Assembly: GCF_001580995.1 (NCBI RefSeq)
Contig: NZ_LHZU01000138.1
Span: 1-64,000, forward strand
Origin: Acetobacter senegalensis
GTDB taxonomy: Bacteria > Pseudomonadota > Alphaproteobacteria > Acetobacterales > Acetobacteraceae
Direction of reading: 5' to 3'
DNA: 64,000 bases
Shown: in pieces, positions 8,475 through 17,678 of the stretch
Numbering within the stretch: the first letter of the stretch is position 1
Layout of the letters: every line of letters starts with the position of its first letter
The notes under the pieces: model-generated
What the model saw: only the letters and a program-made list of their open reading frames with translations
What the model was told of the DNA's origin: nothing
Database searches by the model: none
Position numbers and translations under genes: made by a program

Positions 8475-9573
8475 GTCTTCCGCAATGGAACCTATGTCTG
8501 TCGGCGTGCGCAGCGGGCGTATCATGACTGTCAACGGCCCGGTGAATGCAGGGGAGATGGGCGTTACCCTGGTGCATGAGCATATTCTGCTCGATGCTTC
8601 GAAAAAGTGGAGCACGTCCTTAACATCCGCTTCCTGCGCCTGCCACAGTTCATGGAGCATGCGTCCCCTGAGCATGGACATGCTTGGCGAGATCGTGATG
8701 AATCCGCTGGGCAACCGCGACAACTGCATGCTCGACAATGCTGAACTCGCGGTTGAAGAACTGAAGATGTTTCATGATCTGGGCGGCCGTACGGTGATTG
8801 ATCCCACCAATGTTGGCATTGGACGGGATCCTGCGACGTTGCAGAAGATCTCGCAGCAGACCGGTCTGAACATTGTCATGGGCGCGGGTTATTATCTTCA
8901 GCCTTCGCATCCCGATTACGTACATCCAGAGAGCACCGATCAGCTTGCCCGGCGCATCATCCAAGATGTCGGTGGCGCGGAACGGACCGATGATAATGGA
9001 AATCCGTCTGTTCTGGCTGGTGTGATCGGTGAAATCGGTATTTCCTCCGTCATGACGAAAGACGAGGAGAAAGTCCTGCGCGCCGCCGCGATTGCGTCGG
9101 CGGAGACCAGTGTTCCGCTTTCCGTTCATCTGCCCGCATGGATGCGCGTCGCGCACACGGTGCTCGACATTGCGGAGGAAGAGGGAGCGGACCTCGATCA
9201 TGTGATTCTGTGTCACATGAACCCCAGTTTTTCAGACCCGGATTATCAGCACAGCCTCGCTGATCGGGGTGCCTTTCTCGAATACGACATGATTTCCATG
9301 TCGTATTACTACCCCGAAGAGGGTGCCCAGTGCCCTTCCGATGATGAAAACGCCAAGGCCATCACACGTCTGTTCGAGCGGGGATATGGAAAGAAACTCC
9401 TTATCTCCCACGATGTGTTTCTAAAAAGCATGCTGACGCGCTACGGGGGGCACGGATACGGATATATTCTCCGGCATTTCGTGCCCCGCCTGAAGCGGTG
9501 CGGCCTGCAGGAACGCGACATCGAACAGCTGCTCGTCAGTAATCCCCGGCGTGTCATGTGTGGTGGCAGATAA
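8464..9573 (+). CDS. Phosphotriesterase-family metal-dependent hydrolase
   Basis: A 369-residue amidohydrolase-superfamily protein of the phosphotriesterase (PTE/PhP) family. Metal-binding HEH lies at residues 38-40, TVIDPTNVGIGRD near 110, AGVIGEIGIS around 185 (a Glu where classic PTE has the carbamylated Lys), PLSVHLP near 220, ILCHMNP near 250 and LISHDVF near 310, giving a full set of candidate ligands. In this family the conserved tail GGHGYGYIL is typical of lactonases and of phospho-sugar or organophosphate hydrolases. It starts within the permease gene, so its substrate is probably what the importer brings in. A lactonase, esterase or phosphoester hydrolase are all possible. Confidence 0.75.
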   Translation: MTDKSSAMEPMSVGVRSGRIMTVNGPVNAGEMGVTLVHEHILLDASKKWSTSLTSASCACHSSWSMRPLSMDMLGEIVMNPLGNRDNCMLDNAELAVEELKMFHDLGGRTVIDPTNVGIGRDPATLQKISQQTGLNIVMGAGYYLQPSHPDYVHPESTDQLARRIIQDVGGAERTDDNGNPSVLAGVIGEIGISSVMTKDEEKVLRAAAIASAETSVPLSVHLPAWMRVAHTVLDIAEEEGADLDHVILCHMNPSFSDPDYQHSLADRGAFLEYDMISMSYYYPEEGAQCPSDDENAKAITRLFERGYGKKLLISHDVFLKSMLTRYGGHGYGYILRHFVPRLKRCGLQERDIEQLLVSNPRRVMCGGR

Positions 9574-9594
9574 ACCCTGAAACAGAGAGAAACT

Positions 9595-10359
9595 ATGTCG
9601 TCCAGAAAGAAAATCCTCCTCGTCGGCGAATCCTGGATCAGCTCCGCCAGTCACGCCAAGGGGTTTGATCAGTTCTTTACCACCACGGCTCATAATGGCG
9701 CGGTCAATTTTCTTAAGGTCATGAGTGACACGGATTATGATGTCACCCATATGCCTTCGGAAGTGGCGCAGAGCCAGTTTCCGGCGAAAGCGGAGGACCT
9801 CGCGCAATATGATGCCATTATCCTTTCCGATGTGGGGGCGAACACGATCCTGATTCATCCGGACACATGGCTGCACAGCAAGACCTTTCCCAATCGCCTG
9901 AAGGTTATCGCCGAATATGTGAAAAATGGTGGTTCCATCATGATGGTTGGAGGATATCTGAGTTTTCAGGGCGTGAACGGTCAAGCCCGTTACCGGAATA
10001 CGCCGATTGAAAAGCTGCTGCCGGTCACGTGTCTGCCTTATGACGACCGCCAGGAAACGCCTGAAGGCAGTGAGGTGAAAGTGGTTAACTCCGCGCATCC
10101 GGTTGTCGCCGGGCTGCCTGCTACGTGGCCGGTTCTGCTTGGTTATAATGAGGTCATTCTTCATCCGGAAGCGACACTTGTCGCGACTGTCGGGGAAGAT
10201 GAGCACCCGCTGATTGCCGCGCGTGATATGGGCAACAGCCGGTCGCTCGTCTGGACCAGCGACATGTCCGCACACTGGATGCCTGATGATTATCTTGCCT
10301 GGCCCGGCTACAAGGCGCTCTGGGTCAACTGTCTTGACTGGCTGACGGCACGGGCCTGA
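9595..10359 (+). CDS. PF07090-type glutamine-amidotransferase-like protein
   Basis: A 254-residue protein with the class-I glutamine amidotransferase-like fold of PF07090: ILLVGESWISSASHAKGFDQ at the N-terminus, the strand YDAIILSDVGANT, the glycine-rich turn GGSIMMVGGYLSFQG at about 120-134, and LVWTSDMSAHW near the C-terminus. The nucleophile elbow has Gly rather than the catalytic Cys of true amidotransferases, so a sugar-binding or trehalose-utilisation-like role is more likely than amide transfer. It sits 21 bp after the phosphotriesterase-family gene in the same operon. Proteins of this family often lie next to ribose-type ABC importers; the reaction is unknown. Confidence 0.6.
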   Translation: MSSRKKILLVGESWISSASHAKGFDQFFTTTAHNGAVNFLKVMSDTDYDVTHMPSEVAQSQFPAKAEDLAQYDAIILSDVGANTILIHPDTWLHSKTFPNRLKVIAEYVKNGGSIMMVGGYLSFQGVNGQARYRNTPIEKLLPVTCLPYDDRQETPEGSEVKVVNSAHPVVAGLPATWPVLLGYNEVILHPEATLVATVGEDEHPLIAARDMGNSRSLVWTSDMSAHWMPDDYLAWPGYKALWVNCLDWLTARA

Positions 10360-10364
10360 ATCTT

Positions 10365-11498
10365 TTGACCGAAAAACATACCGACCCCGTGGTTCTTCTT
10401 CAGGATCTGATCCGGATACCCAGCGTCAATCCGCCGGGTGACGAGGCGGCCTGCGCCGCATTGTGCGCTGACATTCTCACGGATATCGGGTTTGAAGTCA
10501 CGTTGCATGACTTCGGGGAGCGACGGGTGAATCTTGTTGCCAGGCCACCGGGAAAGCGGCCGGGCGACAATCTCGGATTTTCCGGTCATCTTGATACGGT
10601 TCCGCTTGGGGGCAGCACTTGGGCATATCCTCCTTTCTCCGGCGAGATTGCCGATGGCCGTGTCTACGGCCGCGGCAGTTCGGACATGAAGGGGGGGATT
10701 GCTGCGTTCATCGCTGCCTGCGGGCGACATTATGCCCGCACAGGACACTGTCCGGACGTGACGGTGATCCTGACCGGCGGAGAGGAGACTGGGTGTGAGG
10801 GCGCGACCGCCCTGGTGTCTGATCCTCTGTTTGCAGACTGTTACTTTACCGGTCTTCTGATCGGCGAATCCACCCGCAATTATCCTGTTATTGGCCATAA
10901 AGGCGTTCTCTGGTTTGAATGCACGGCGGAGGGGCGCACGGCTCATGCCGCGATGCCTGATCTTGGGGTAAATGCAATTTATCGGGCGACGGATGCCATC
11001 ATGCGGATACGGTCGGCCGATCCGGGGAAAGACGATCCTATTCTTGGAAAAAATACTGTCACGGTAGGCACGTTCCGTGGCGGGATGAACATCAACTCGG
11101 TGCCCGACCGGGCCCGTTTCAGTGTCGACGCGCGGACCAGCAGTGCGGAGGCGCATAGCGGCATCAGCGGAACGATAAGAGGCTGTCTCTGTTCCGCGAT
11201 GTCCCTGCAGACACTTCTTGATATTCCCCCTGTCATCACGGCTTCCGATCATCCGTTCGTGCAGGCCGTGCATACGCTTGCCATCCGGCACGGTGTTGTC
11301 GATCGGGGGATCGTCACTGTTCCGTATTTTACAGATGCGGCCATTTTTTCTCCGGCTTTCAAAAACTCTCCGTCCGTGATCATCGGGCCGGGAGAGCCTG
11401 ATGTGGCGCATAAGACAGACGAATACTGTCCGGTGGATTCGCTCATGACAGCAGCCAATCTCTATAGTGACTGTATCGATTTTTTCTCCCGGAGCTGA
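10365..11498 (+). CDS. M20-family metallopeptidase/deacylase (ArgE/DapE type)
   Basis: A 377-residue M20 hydrolase. Metal and catalytic motifs are in order: GHLDTVPLGG near 70, YGRGSSDMKGG near 100, TGGEETGCEG near 137 (base Glu and metal Glu), and VAHKTDEYCP near the C-terminus with the last metal His. The dimerisation domain lies between about 180 and 290. The start is a TTG at 10365, six bases after the previous stop; no in-frame ATG occurs before the conserved fold. Family members remove N-acyl groups or cleave dipeptides, so with the upstream hydrolases it suggests an amide-containing substrate. It is the last gene of the operon. Confidence 0.8.
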   Translation: MTEKHTDPVVLLQDLIRIPSVNPPGDEAACAALCADILTDIGFEVTLHDFGERRVNLVARPPGKRPGDNLGFSGHLDTVPLGGSTWAYPPFSGEIADGRVYGRGSSDMKGGIAAFIAACGRHYARTGHCPDVTVILTGGEETGCEGATALVSDPLFADCYFTGLLIGESTRNYPVIGHKGVLWFECTAEGRTAHAAMPDLGVNAIYRATDAIMRIRSADPGKDDPILGKNTVTVGTFRGGMNINSVPDRARFSVDARTSSAEAHSGISGTIRGCLCSAMSLQTLLDIPPVITASDHPFVQAVHTLAIRHGVVDRGIVTVPYFTDAAIFSPAFKNSPSVIIGPGEPDVAHKTDEYCPVDSLMTAANLYSDCIDFFSRS

Positions 11499-11634
11499 CG
11501 AATGGGATATCTGGGTTTTTTATAATCGTGCGGATATGTGATCGCTTCATCTTTATCCGTTCTTTTGAGATGCTGTTTTCGTATTTCTGACCCCGTTCCA
11601 AGCGGAAAACATTTTAATACGATATCGAAACATA

Positions 11635-11677
11635 TTGACATATCTATTTTCCCGTTTCACTAGATAAACCGGTTTAT
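11635..11677 (+). promoter_or_regulatory. Second LacI-type operator, TonB receptor promoter
   Basis: TTGACA at 11635-11640 is followed by a perfect palindrome ATAAACCGGTTTAT at 11664-11677, whose 12-bp core is identical to the operator at 5657-5668. The best -10 candidate, tagata at 11661-11666, overlaps the operator with a long (20-bp) spacer, so the promoter is weak or needs checking. The site lies 100 bp before the TonB receptor start and ties that gene to the LacI-family repressor at 4433-5518. Confidence 0.72.
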
Positions 11678-11776
11678 TGCTCCTGATCGCAAGGCCTACC
11701 CGATTCGTCAGCCTGATCCGGAATATTTCGAAAAACGATGTCCTTTTAACGATGCGCACGTTATGCGGAGGAAAAC

Positions 11777-14212
11777 ATGGGTCTAAAAAGCGCTCTATTC
11801 GCGAGTTCAGCATTCGTTATTCCCCTCTTCAGCCTGCTGGCTCTCGGAAAGGCGGAAGCGGCACACCCCCGCCATGCGACAACGGTGAAGGCTGCCACTT
11901 CTTCCGGTTCCGCGGCGCAGAAAGCCCCTGCCCGGAAAACTGCTGTTAAATCAGTTCAGAGTGCGAATGCCGAAGAGATCCGGGTTACCGCGGCGCATCT
12001 GCGTATTTCATCCGGCGGAGGCATGCTTCAGCGACGGGATGACACGCGCTCGGTTCAGTCCGTGAGTGCGGACTATATTGCCAAACAGAATCCGACATCG
12101 AACGTTGTTGGCCTTTTGGCGATGATGCCAAGTGTAAACTCGATGTCTCAGGATCCTACGGGAATTTTGAGTAATGGGATCATGGTCCGGGGGCTGACGG
12201 TTGATGATATAGGCTGGGTGCTGGACGGCGCGCCGACACTTTCCCCTGGCGCAGGCAAGTTTCAGGCGGAAATGCTTGACAGTGAAAATATGGATCGCGT
12301 TTCGATTACACCAGGCTCCAGCTCAACTGATGATCCGGTCACCTCCGCCACGGGTGGCGTGATCTACACGAAGATGAAAGATCCGACGAGTAAGGCTCGT
12401 GCTCAGGTTGATTTCACCTATGGTACTTTCAACACCTATCGTGGCTTTGTCAGACTGGATAGTGGTGAGATCGGTCATTCGGGTGTGAAGGCATTTGTTT
12501 CCTACTCGAACGCATCAACTGATTTCTGGCGTGGTCCCGGGATCGCGAAGAAGCAGCATGTTGATTTTAAGCTGCTTAAATCATTCAATAACGGCAGCAC
12601 GATTGCGCTTGAATCGGTTTTCAATAATAATAAAAATGGTTATTATTACTATCCAACCCAGGAAGAGTGGCGGCAGTATCGCTGGGTCAACCCGAGTGCG
12701 ACTTATGGAGGCATTCATGACGGATCGTATTATAAGCTGAATCAGACTTCTCTTTTCTACAGCGGGACGGTTCTGGCCCCTGCGCATGTGGTAATCACGC
12801 CGCATCTGACATGGGATACGACGCCGTATTTCTGGTATGGTTTCGGCTGGGGACCTGGCGGCACCACCATGACGCAGGGGCAGACCTACTTGGGCAACCA
12901 GCGTGTTGACGTCAACCTTGCCCAGGGTACGGGCGGGACGGCCCAGAACGGTCAGCAATATCTTGCCTCGACCGGATTTGGCGGCCCGACCTATATTGGT
13001 GGCATCACCTCAAAGCTTGCCTGGACGCAAGGGCATAACACTCTGACGGTCGGCTACTGGTATGAAAACTATAATCTGCGCGAGAAAGATCCGGTAGGCT
13101 TTGTTAATCAGGAGACAGGTGATCCCGCCGACCTCAGCCATTCTTACAACTACTATCGTCTGGCGAATGGGAATCCTTATTATTATGATAATTACTTTCT
13201 GCACTATCAGATTAATGCGCCTTTTGTGATGGATACGTTACGCCTGCTGAAAGACAGGCTTGTGATCAATGCGGGTTTTAAGGATGTCATGGTGACGCGT
13301 GGTGTCGATAACTATATTCCTGGCTCAACACCGCATATGGGCATTAGTGAAAACATCCCTTTACCCTCTCTTGGTGCGCGCTATAATTTCGACCGTACCA
13401 ATCAGATCTATATCAACGCCGAGGGTGATTACCGTCAGCCCTTCATGGGATCGACGGCGCAGCAGTACAGCGTCACGACCGGGGCCATGACGACCGGGGC
13501 TAATTCTCCGAAATCTCAATATGCTATCAAGGAAGAAATCGGTTATCGCTATAATGGAGAGAAAATCGTTGCGTCGATTTCTTTCTTTAACATGAACATG
13601 ACGAACCGTCTATTGACGCTCAACACCTATCAGGAAGGCGTTCAGGTTCAGCGTGAGTTCAATGCCGGCGGCCAGACCAGCCGGGGTGTTGATATCCAGG
13701 TTGGAACGACGCCGCTCTGGAAACGCTTTACACCCTATGTGACTTTTGCCTATCTCGATGCGCGGCAGGACAATAATCTACAAACCGTCAATAGCGCCGG
13801 ACAGACAGATTATCTTCGTACCGCCGGCAAGACGCAGATTGCCAGTCCGCATTATCAGGCAGGGCTGGGGTTGTCCTACGATGACGGCACCTTTTTCGGC
13901 AGCGTGAATGTCAAATATATCAGTTCTCAGTATTCGACTCTGATGAATGACGAAAAAATGCCCGGTTATGTCACCAACAGTGTGATTCTGGGATACAGGC
14001 TGCCGAAGTTTGTAGTATTCAACCGTCCTTCCATTCAGGTGAACCTGAACAACATCAGCAACTCCACTCAGAGAACGGGTGTTTACAGCTACAGTGACAA
14101 TGCCAGAACGACGAAGGGTGTTTTCGGGGGCAGTATCGGCGGCAGTTCTCCGACCTATTATGTCGAGCCGGGTTTTTCCGCTCTTATGACTGTGCGCGTG
14201 CCGATTGAATGA
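11777..14212 (+). CDS. TonB-dependent outer-membrane receptor (LacI-regulated)
   Basis: An 811-residue receptor with a signal peptide (residues 1-29, ending in KAEAA), a Lys/Ala/Ser-rich linker, a plug domain (about 90-210, containing SNGIMVRGLTVDDIG and VSITPGSSSTDDP), and a 22-strand-type barrel ending in ALMTVRVPIE. The barrel interior is rich in Tyr, Asn and Gly. ATG at 11777 follows a strong GGAGG. The upstream operator matches that of the ABC operon, so this is probably the outer-membrane entry route for the same compound. The barrel resembles receptors for carbohydrates or other large solutes more than ferric siderophores, but that is only an impression. Confidence 0.85.
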   Translation: MGLKSALFASSAFVIPLFSLLALGKAEAAHPRHATTVKAATSSGSAAQKAPARKTAVKSVQSANAEEIRVTAAHLRISSGGGMLQRRDDTRSVQSVSADYIAKQNPTSNVVGLLAMMPSVNSMSQDPTGILSNGIMVRGLTVDDIGWVLDGAPTLSPGAGKFQAEMLDSENMDRVSITPGSSSTDDPVTSATGGVIYTKMKDPTSKARAQVDFTYGTFNTYRGFVRLDSGEIGHSGVKAFVSYSNASTDFWRGPGIAKKQHVDFKLLKSFNNGSTIALESVFNNNKNGYYYYPTQEEWRQYRWVNPSATYGGIHDGSYYKLNQTSLFYSGTVLAPAHVVITPHLTWDTTPYFWYGFGWGPGGTTMTQGQTYLGNQRVDVNLAQGTGGTAQNGQQYLASTGFGGPTYIGGITSKLAWTQGHNTLTVGYWYENYNLREKDPVGFVNQETGDPADLSHSYNYYRLANGNPYYYDNYFLHYQINAPFVMDTLRLLKDRLVINAGFKDVMVTRGVDNYIPGSTPHMGISENIPLPSLGARYNFDRTNQIYINAEGDYRQPFMGSTAQQYSVTTGAMTTGANSPKSQYAIKEEIGYRYNGEKIVASISFFNMNMTNRLLTLNTYQEGVQVQREFNAGGQTSRGVDIQVGTTPLWKRFTPYVTFAYLDARQDNNLQTVNSAGQTDYLRTAGKTQIASPHYQAGLGLSYDDGTFFGSVNVKYISSQYSTLMNDEKMPGYVTNSVILGYRLPKFVVFNRPSIQVNLNNISNSTQRTGVYSYSDNARTTKGVFGGSIGGSSPTYYVEPGFSALMTVRVPIE

Positions 14213-14343
14213 GGTCTTGTCCTCGAAATGTTATGTGCTTTACAGAGGCGGAGTAGGATTTGCCCCGATCTCAGCCTTTCAGATGCAGTGCTTACAGTAT
14301 GCAGCATGCTTGCCACGCTTTCTGTTCTCTCTCGTGGTAAGCA

Positions 14344-14525
14344 TTATGGCCTTGAGCTATCAAGCCCGGAACTTAGCCGACAGGCGCGCTCGTCTTGGGT
14401 AGCGCCTTCGTAGACACGTGCTGTAACATCGTTGCTGTGTTCCTGAAGTTGATGGGCAATGGCGTGGCTCTCATCGGCAAGCACGTCACATTCTGCAATT
14501 GTTAGAAAGCATGGCGGCGGGGTTA
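14344..14525 (-). pseudogene. Alpha/beta-hydrolase C-terminal fragment
   Basis: Minus-strand frame PPCFLTIAECDVLADESHAI followed by AHQLQEHSNDVTARVYEGAT matches the strand-acid-helix-strand segment of Aes-type esterases, where the Asp of AECDVL is a catalytic acid. After EGAT the usual HGF (catalytic His) segment is replaced by unrelated sequence ending at 14344. The upstream part is lost: a 100-bp MITE lies at 14531-14630, and beyond it only an 80-bp open stretch of unknown origin remains before the IS110 copy. From 14213 to 14343 nothing else is supported. Confidence 0.5.
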
Positions 14526-14530
14526 CAATT

Positions 14531-14630
14531 GGAGGGTTCTAAAAACCCTCTTTTCCGCCTGTATAAAAATCGTAACTCATTGATATTACCACTACTGGAA
14601 AAATCAAAATAGGGGTTTTTAGAGCCCTCC
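14531..14630. repeat. 100-bp MITE with IS5-type terminal repeats
   Basis: Left end ggagggttctaaaaaccc and right end ggtttttagagccctcc are inverted repeats that differ at one position over 17 bases. They match the ends of the IS5-family element at 2941-4241. The interior is AT-rich and codes nothing. It is a non-autonomous derivative that the IS5 transposase could mobilise. Confidence 0.75.
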
Positions 14631-14719
14631 AGATATGTACCTTTGGCCAGCGCAAAAGCTTGATCGAACGCCTCTGACATTTGGTCCGCGACCGGGCGCA
14701 CGGGGGCAACTGTGTTGAT

Positions 14720-15785
14720 CATGTGATCTGCAAAGGCTGACGTTTCTGGATCATGGCATTGAGGATGACGAGGAGCTGGCGTGCGACGGCGATAAGGATG
14801 GTCTTGGGTGCCTTGCCCTCGGCGTGCATCTTATCGCGCATGGTGATGAGCGCAGGATGCGGCGGGACGCGGACAGGGCTGCGAGAGGGCTTCGCGGACC
14901 TTTCGTCGCCCGCCCCAGATGCGTCGTGTGCCCTTCCGTGTGCCGCTTTCGCGTGCATGGGGTGCCAGACCGGCAAGAGAGGCGATCTTGCGGCGACACC
15001 ATGTGCCGAGTTCCGGTAGTTCGCCGAGCAGGACGGCCATTACGGTCGGGCCGATGGTGGGCACGGCGCTCATCAGGGCGGCCTGTTCCGCGAGCGCGCG
15101 ATCTGCAGCGATTATGGCTTTGATGCGCTGATCGAGCACACTGATCTGGGTCGAGAGCAGAGCGATCATGGCGTCGATCTGCTCGGCGATGTCATCATGG
15201 CCTGCGCTGTGACGACGCAACTTCTCGGCCTTGCGCATGTCGACCAACTGCCTGCGGCGTCGCAGGAAATCGGCCAATGTCGCACGGGCCGGACTGACCG
15301 GACGGGTGACAGGCAGATCCAGGGCTGCGCCCATCTGGGCCAGCACGCGCGCATCGACGCGGTCGGTCTTGGCCAGAACGCCGGTTGCGCGGGCGAACTC
15401 GCGAGCCTGACGCGGATTGACGCGCGAGAACGGATGCGCGCGTTCGGTCAGGGTGGCGATGAGGATGTCGTCGCAGCCGCTGGTGGCCTCGAAAACGACG
15501 AGCACATCAGGCGTGAGCGTTTCGGCCCATTCGGCGATGGCGTCACGGGTATTGGGAATGCGCTGCATCCTGCCGGAAGGAAGGTCGCAGAGATCGAGGA
15601 AGGCGCGCGAAAGATCGCAGCCGATGACTGGCTGTGGCATGGTGAGGGTTCCTGTCCATGTCGTGCGGGATCGAAAGTCCCAAGCAACTGTTCAGGGTTG
15701 AACGAAGGTGGAAGGGACCCATGCTCCCAAACGGGCTCCAGACCCTCGGGGGGGACGGGCTCCCTTCCACCGCCCACTTTCGCAC
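14720..15785 (-). mobile_element. IS110-family insertion sequence, frameshifted copy
   Basis: The element carries one transposase read leftward from 15640. Its approximate limits are inferred from where neighbouring coding sequence breaks off: an unknown fragment at about 14720 and a short-chain dehydrogenase interrupted at about 15785. IS110 elements lack inverted repeats, so exact ends cannot be set by eye. The 140 bp upstream of the transposase, 15641-15785, is non-coding and would include the element's end sequence. Confidence 0.65.
14722..15640 (-). pseudogene. IS110-family DEDD transposase (frameshift near C-terminus)
   Basis: The first 250 residues are intact: IGCDLSRAFLDLCD (first Asp), VVFEATSGCDD (Glu), LAKTDRVDARVLAQMG (two Asp) form the RuvC-like DEDD catalytic core, and VPTIGPTVMAVLLGELPELG starts the C-terminal transposase-20 domain. 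After GGRRKVREAL the frame slips near 14880; the family's ending, with PALITMRDKMHAEGKAPKT and LIAVARQLLVILNAMI, continues in another frame to 14722. The conserved Ser of the C-terminal domain falls at the slip, so the copy is probably inactive. Confidence 0.85.
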
Positions 15786-16105
15786 ATCACCAACAGACAG
15801 AGGGGGAGAGCCACCGGCATTGTTGACAAGTATATCGAGTGCGCCAAAACGTTCCCGAACCTGTTCATGCGCTGCAACAACACTTCGTCCGTTGCTGATG
15901 TCGCAATGCACGGCAAAAACTTCTCCACGATACTCCTGTATAGCGGAGACCACTCTTCCGGCTGCGTCGGCTAGCTATGATAGCCTATTGCCACGGCGCT
16001 GCCGCGCGTGGCGAGGTGTTCGGCTATGGCGCGGCCTATTCCGCGCGCGTCACCCATTACAAAAGCGAATTTTCCGTCAAGCTTGGAAGCGTTATATCGA
16101 AGCAC
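15785..16105 (-). pseudogene. Short-chain dehydrogenase, truncated by IS110 and frameshifted
   Basis: From a GTG at 16105 the minus strand reads LDGKFAFVMGDARGIGRAIA, an altered Rossmann TGxxxGIG motif with Gly-Asp in place of Thr-Gly, then AVAIGYHS and a TAG near 15972. In the next frame the protein resumes with DAAGRVVSAIQEYRGEV, and RFGALDILVNNAGGSPPLSV carries the NNAG motif. It ends at the IS110 junction. The catalytic Ser-Tyr-Lys half is gone. It starts just after the rhodanese gene and may once have been cotranscribed with it. Confidence 0.75.
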
Positions 16106-16109
16106 GGCT

Positions 16110-17231
16110 CTAGCTTGGCTCAAATTCTCGTCTTGTATCGGCTTTTTCTGCTTCGGCTTGGATATGTGTGTGAACGCGTACCTCCCACCCCCTGCGAGCG
16201 AGCCAGAATGCCGTTGTTTTCGCGCGTGTACCCGTGTCGTCGACGAGCACAATACGCGCACCGCGGACTGCAACGGTTCGATGCGACACGGCGATAAGTT
16301 GACCACCAGGTGAGGAGAGTGCACCGGGCAGGTGCCCCTGCGCGTATTCATGGGGTAGCCGCACGTCCAGCACATAGGTTGTGCGGCCACTTTCGGCGCT
16401 CCATTTGTCAATGCCCGCGCGGTCGATTGTTTTCAATCCGCCCCGTCGCACCAACTTTTCTGCAACTTTCAGGCCGAATTCCACGGCTTTGGAACTGGGG
16501 TGGGCGAATGTTTCAGCATGGCCGCTTTCAAGCTCCCGACCGGAACGCGTCCAGGCCGGCGTACCATCAATCAGATAGACGACCTCATTAGGCACCCCGG
16601 CGCTGATAAGAGTCTGTGCGCCAAGTATGGCGCGCGGCAAGCCCGCGCATGAAACGATCACGCGGGTATCGGGCGACGGAACATAGTCAAGAAAACGCTG
16701 GAGTAGTTCTGCGACCGGCAGGTTGCGCGCGCCAGGTACATGGCCCAGCTCGAATTCGGGGGGCGTGCGGGTATCCAAAATCGCAATATCTGCTTTCCGG
16801 GCCTGTAGTGCAGCGAGTTCGTCAACCGTGATCCCCGGTGTTCCGTCGACATCCTGCACAGCCGTCGCGAAAATGACGCCGGGGATATCGAATGTCGGAG
16901 AGCCATTGCCGCCATTGTCCAGCCAGCCGGGAATGCCACCACGTAAAACGTTGATATCTGTATAGCCCAGTCGCTCGAGAATTTCAGCTCCTTGATGTGC
17001 AATCTTGTGGCCTCCATCCACGAGCACAAGACGCGTGTCCTTGCGAGGCACGAAGGCCGATGCTTCCGCCTCGAGGCGGCGCAGAGGAACGTTAGTCGCG
17101 AAGAGTGGATGACCCTTGGCAAAATCCGCTTCATTGCGCAGGTCGAGAAGGCCAGTTTCGACACCTTGGCTGAGGCTGCCCTCAGTCAGCCAGGTCTGGA
17201 GTGTCGCACGATGAATTTCCTTGATCGCCAT
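16110..17231 (-). CDS. Multidomain rhodanese-like sulfurtransferase, C-terminally truncated
   Basis: A 373-residue protein with three rhodanese folds. Domain 1 (about 1-110) ends with the loop VLVDGGHKIAHQGA, which lacks a catalytic Cys. Domain 2 (about 128-235) has VIVSCAGLPRAILGAQTL, with a loop Cys able to take the persulfide. Domain 3 (about 265-355) has IVLVDDTGTRAKTTAFWLAR, without Cys. Relatives usually have four domains in about 530 residues; here the protein stops soon after domain 3 with an unrelated tail, so the fourth domain was lost. Relatives occur with sulfur-scavenging genes, consistent with the island that follows. Upstream is a 450-bp AT-rich gap. Confidence 0.75.
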   Translation of the reverse strand: MAIKEIHRATLQTWLTEGSLSQGVETGLLDLRNEADFAKGHPLFATNVPLRRLEAEASAFVPRKDTRLVLVDGGHKIAHQGAEILERLGYTDINVLRGGIPGWLDNGGNGSPTFDIPGVIFATAVQDVDGTPGITVDELAALQARKADIAILDTRTPPEFELGHVPGARNLPVAELLQRFLDYVPSPDTRVIVSCAGLPRAILGAQTLISAGVPNEVVYLIDGTPAWTRSGRELESGHAETFAHPSSKAVEFGLKVAEKLVRRGGLKTIDRAGIDKWSAESGRTTYVLDVRLPHEYAQGHLPGALSSPGGQLIAVSHRTVAVRGARIVLVDDTGTRAKTTAFWLARRGWEVRVHTHIQAEAEKADTRREFEPS

Positions 17232-17678
17232 TTCTTGTGTCCTATCGATTGAAGACGTGTTGGTCAGGTATTTTTACTCACATGCAAAAACAGAAGATCC
17301 GTTTCAGAGTATTTTTTGTATCTACACAATAATGGTAGTTGCATTTATTGTAGGATGTCTGTGTATCAAGCCTTCTGTATTTTCTGTGTTTTATTATTAT
17401 CAGTGTCTCGGTATGGAAGATTGGGCTGCATATTTAACTATACAATGAAGTTGATTGTTGGGGTTGCCCCATATTCATCATTATTATGAGATTTAATTTT
17501 GAGTCAATCAAAAAAATAACGAATGAAAACGATTATAAATTAGGAATATGTTGTTAAAGTACAACAAAATAAGTCATTATTTTATAGATATCTCATTATA
17601 CCGCTATTATAATTGACTCATAATTAATCGTAAATTTAAAAACGCACATAAATGATAGTGTTTTTTGGTTGGACGATA
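17232..17678. other. AT-rich divergent intergenic region
   Basis: About 450 bp separate the rhodanese gene (leftward) from the TonB receptor (rightward). The stretch 17260-17650 is strongly AT-rich with poly-A/T runs, suitable for divergent promoters. No clear -35/-10 pair, operator palindrome or coding frame was recognised. Confidence 0.5.

Noticed and set aside
14643-14722. Open minus-strand stretch VAPVRPVADQMSEAFDQAFA
   Set aside because: Looks like real coding sequence cut by IS110 and the MITE, but the family cannot be recognised from about 30 residues.
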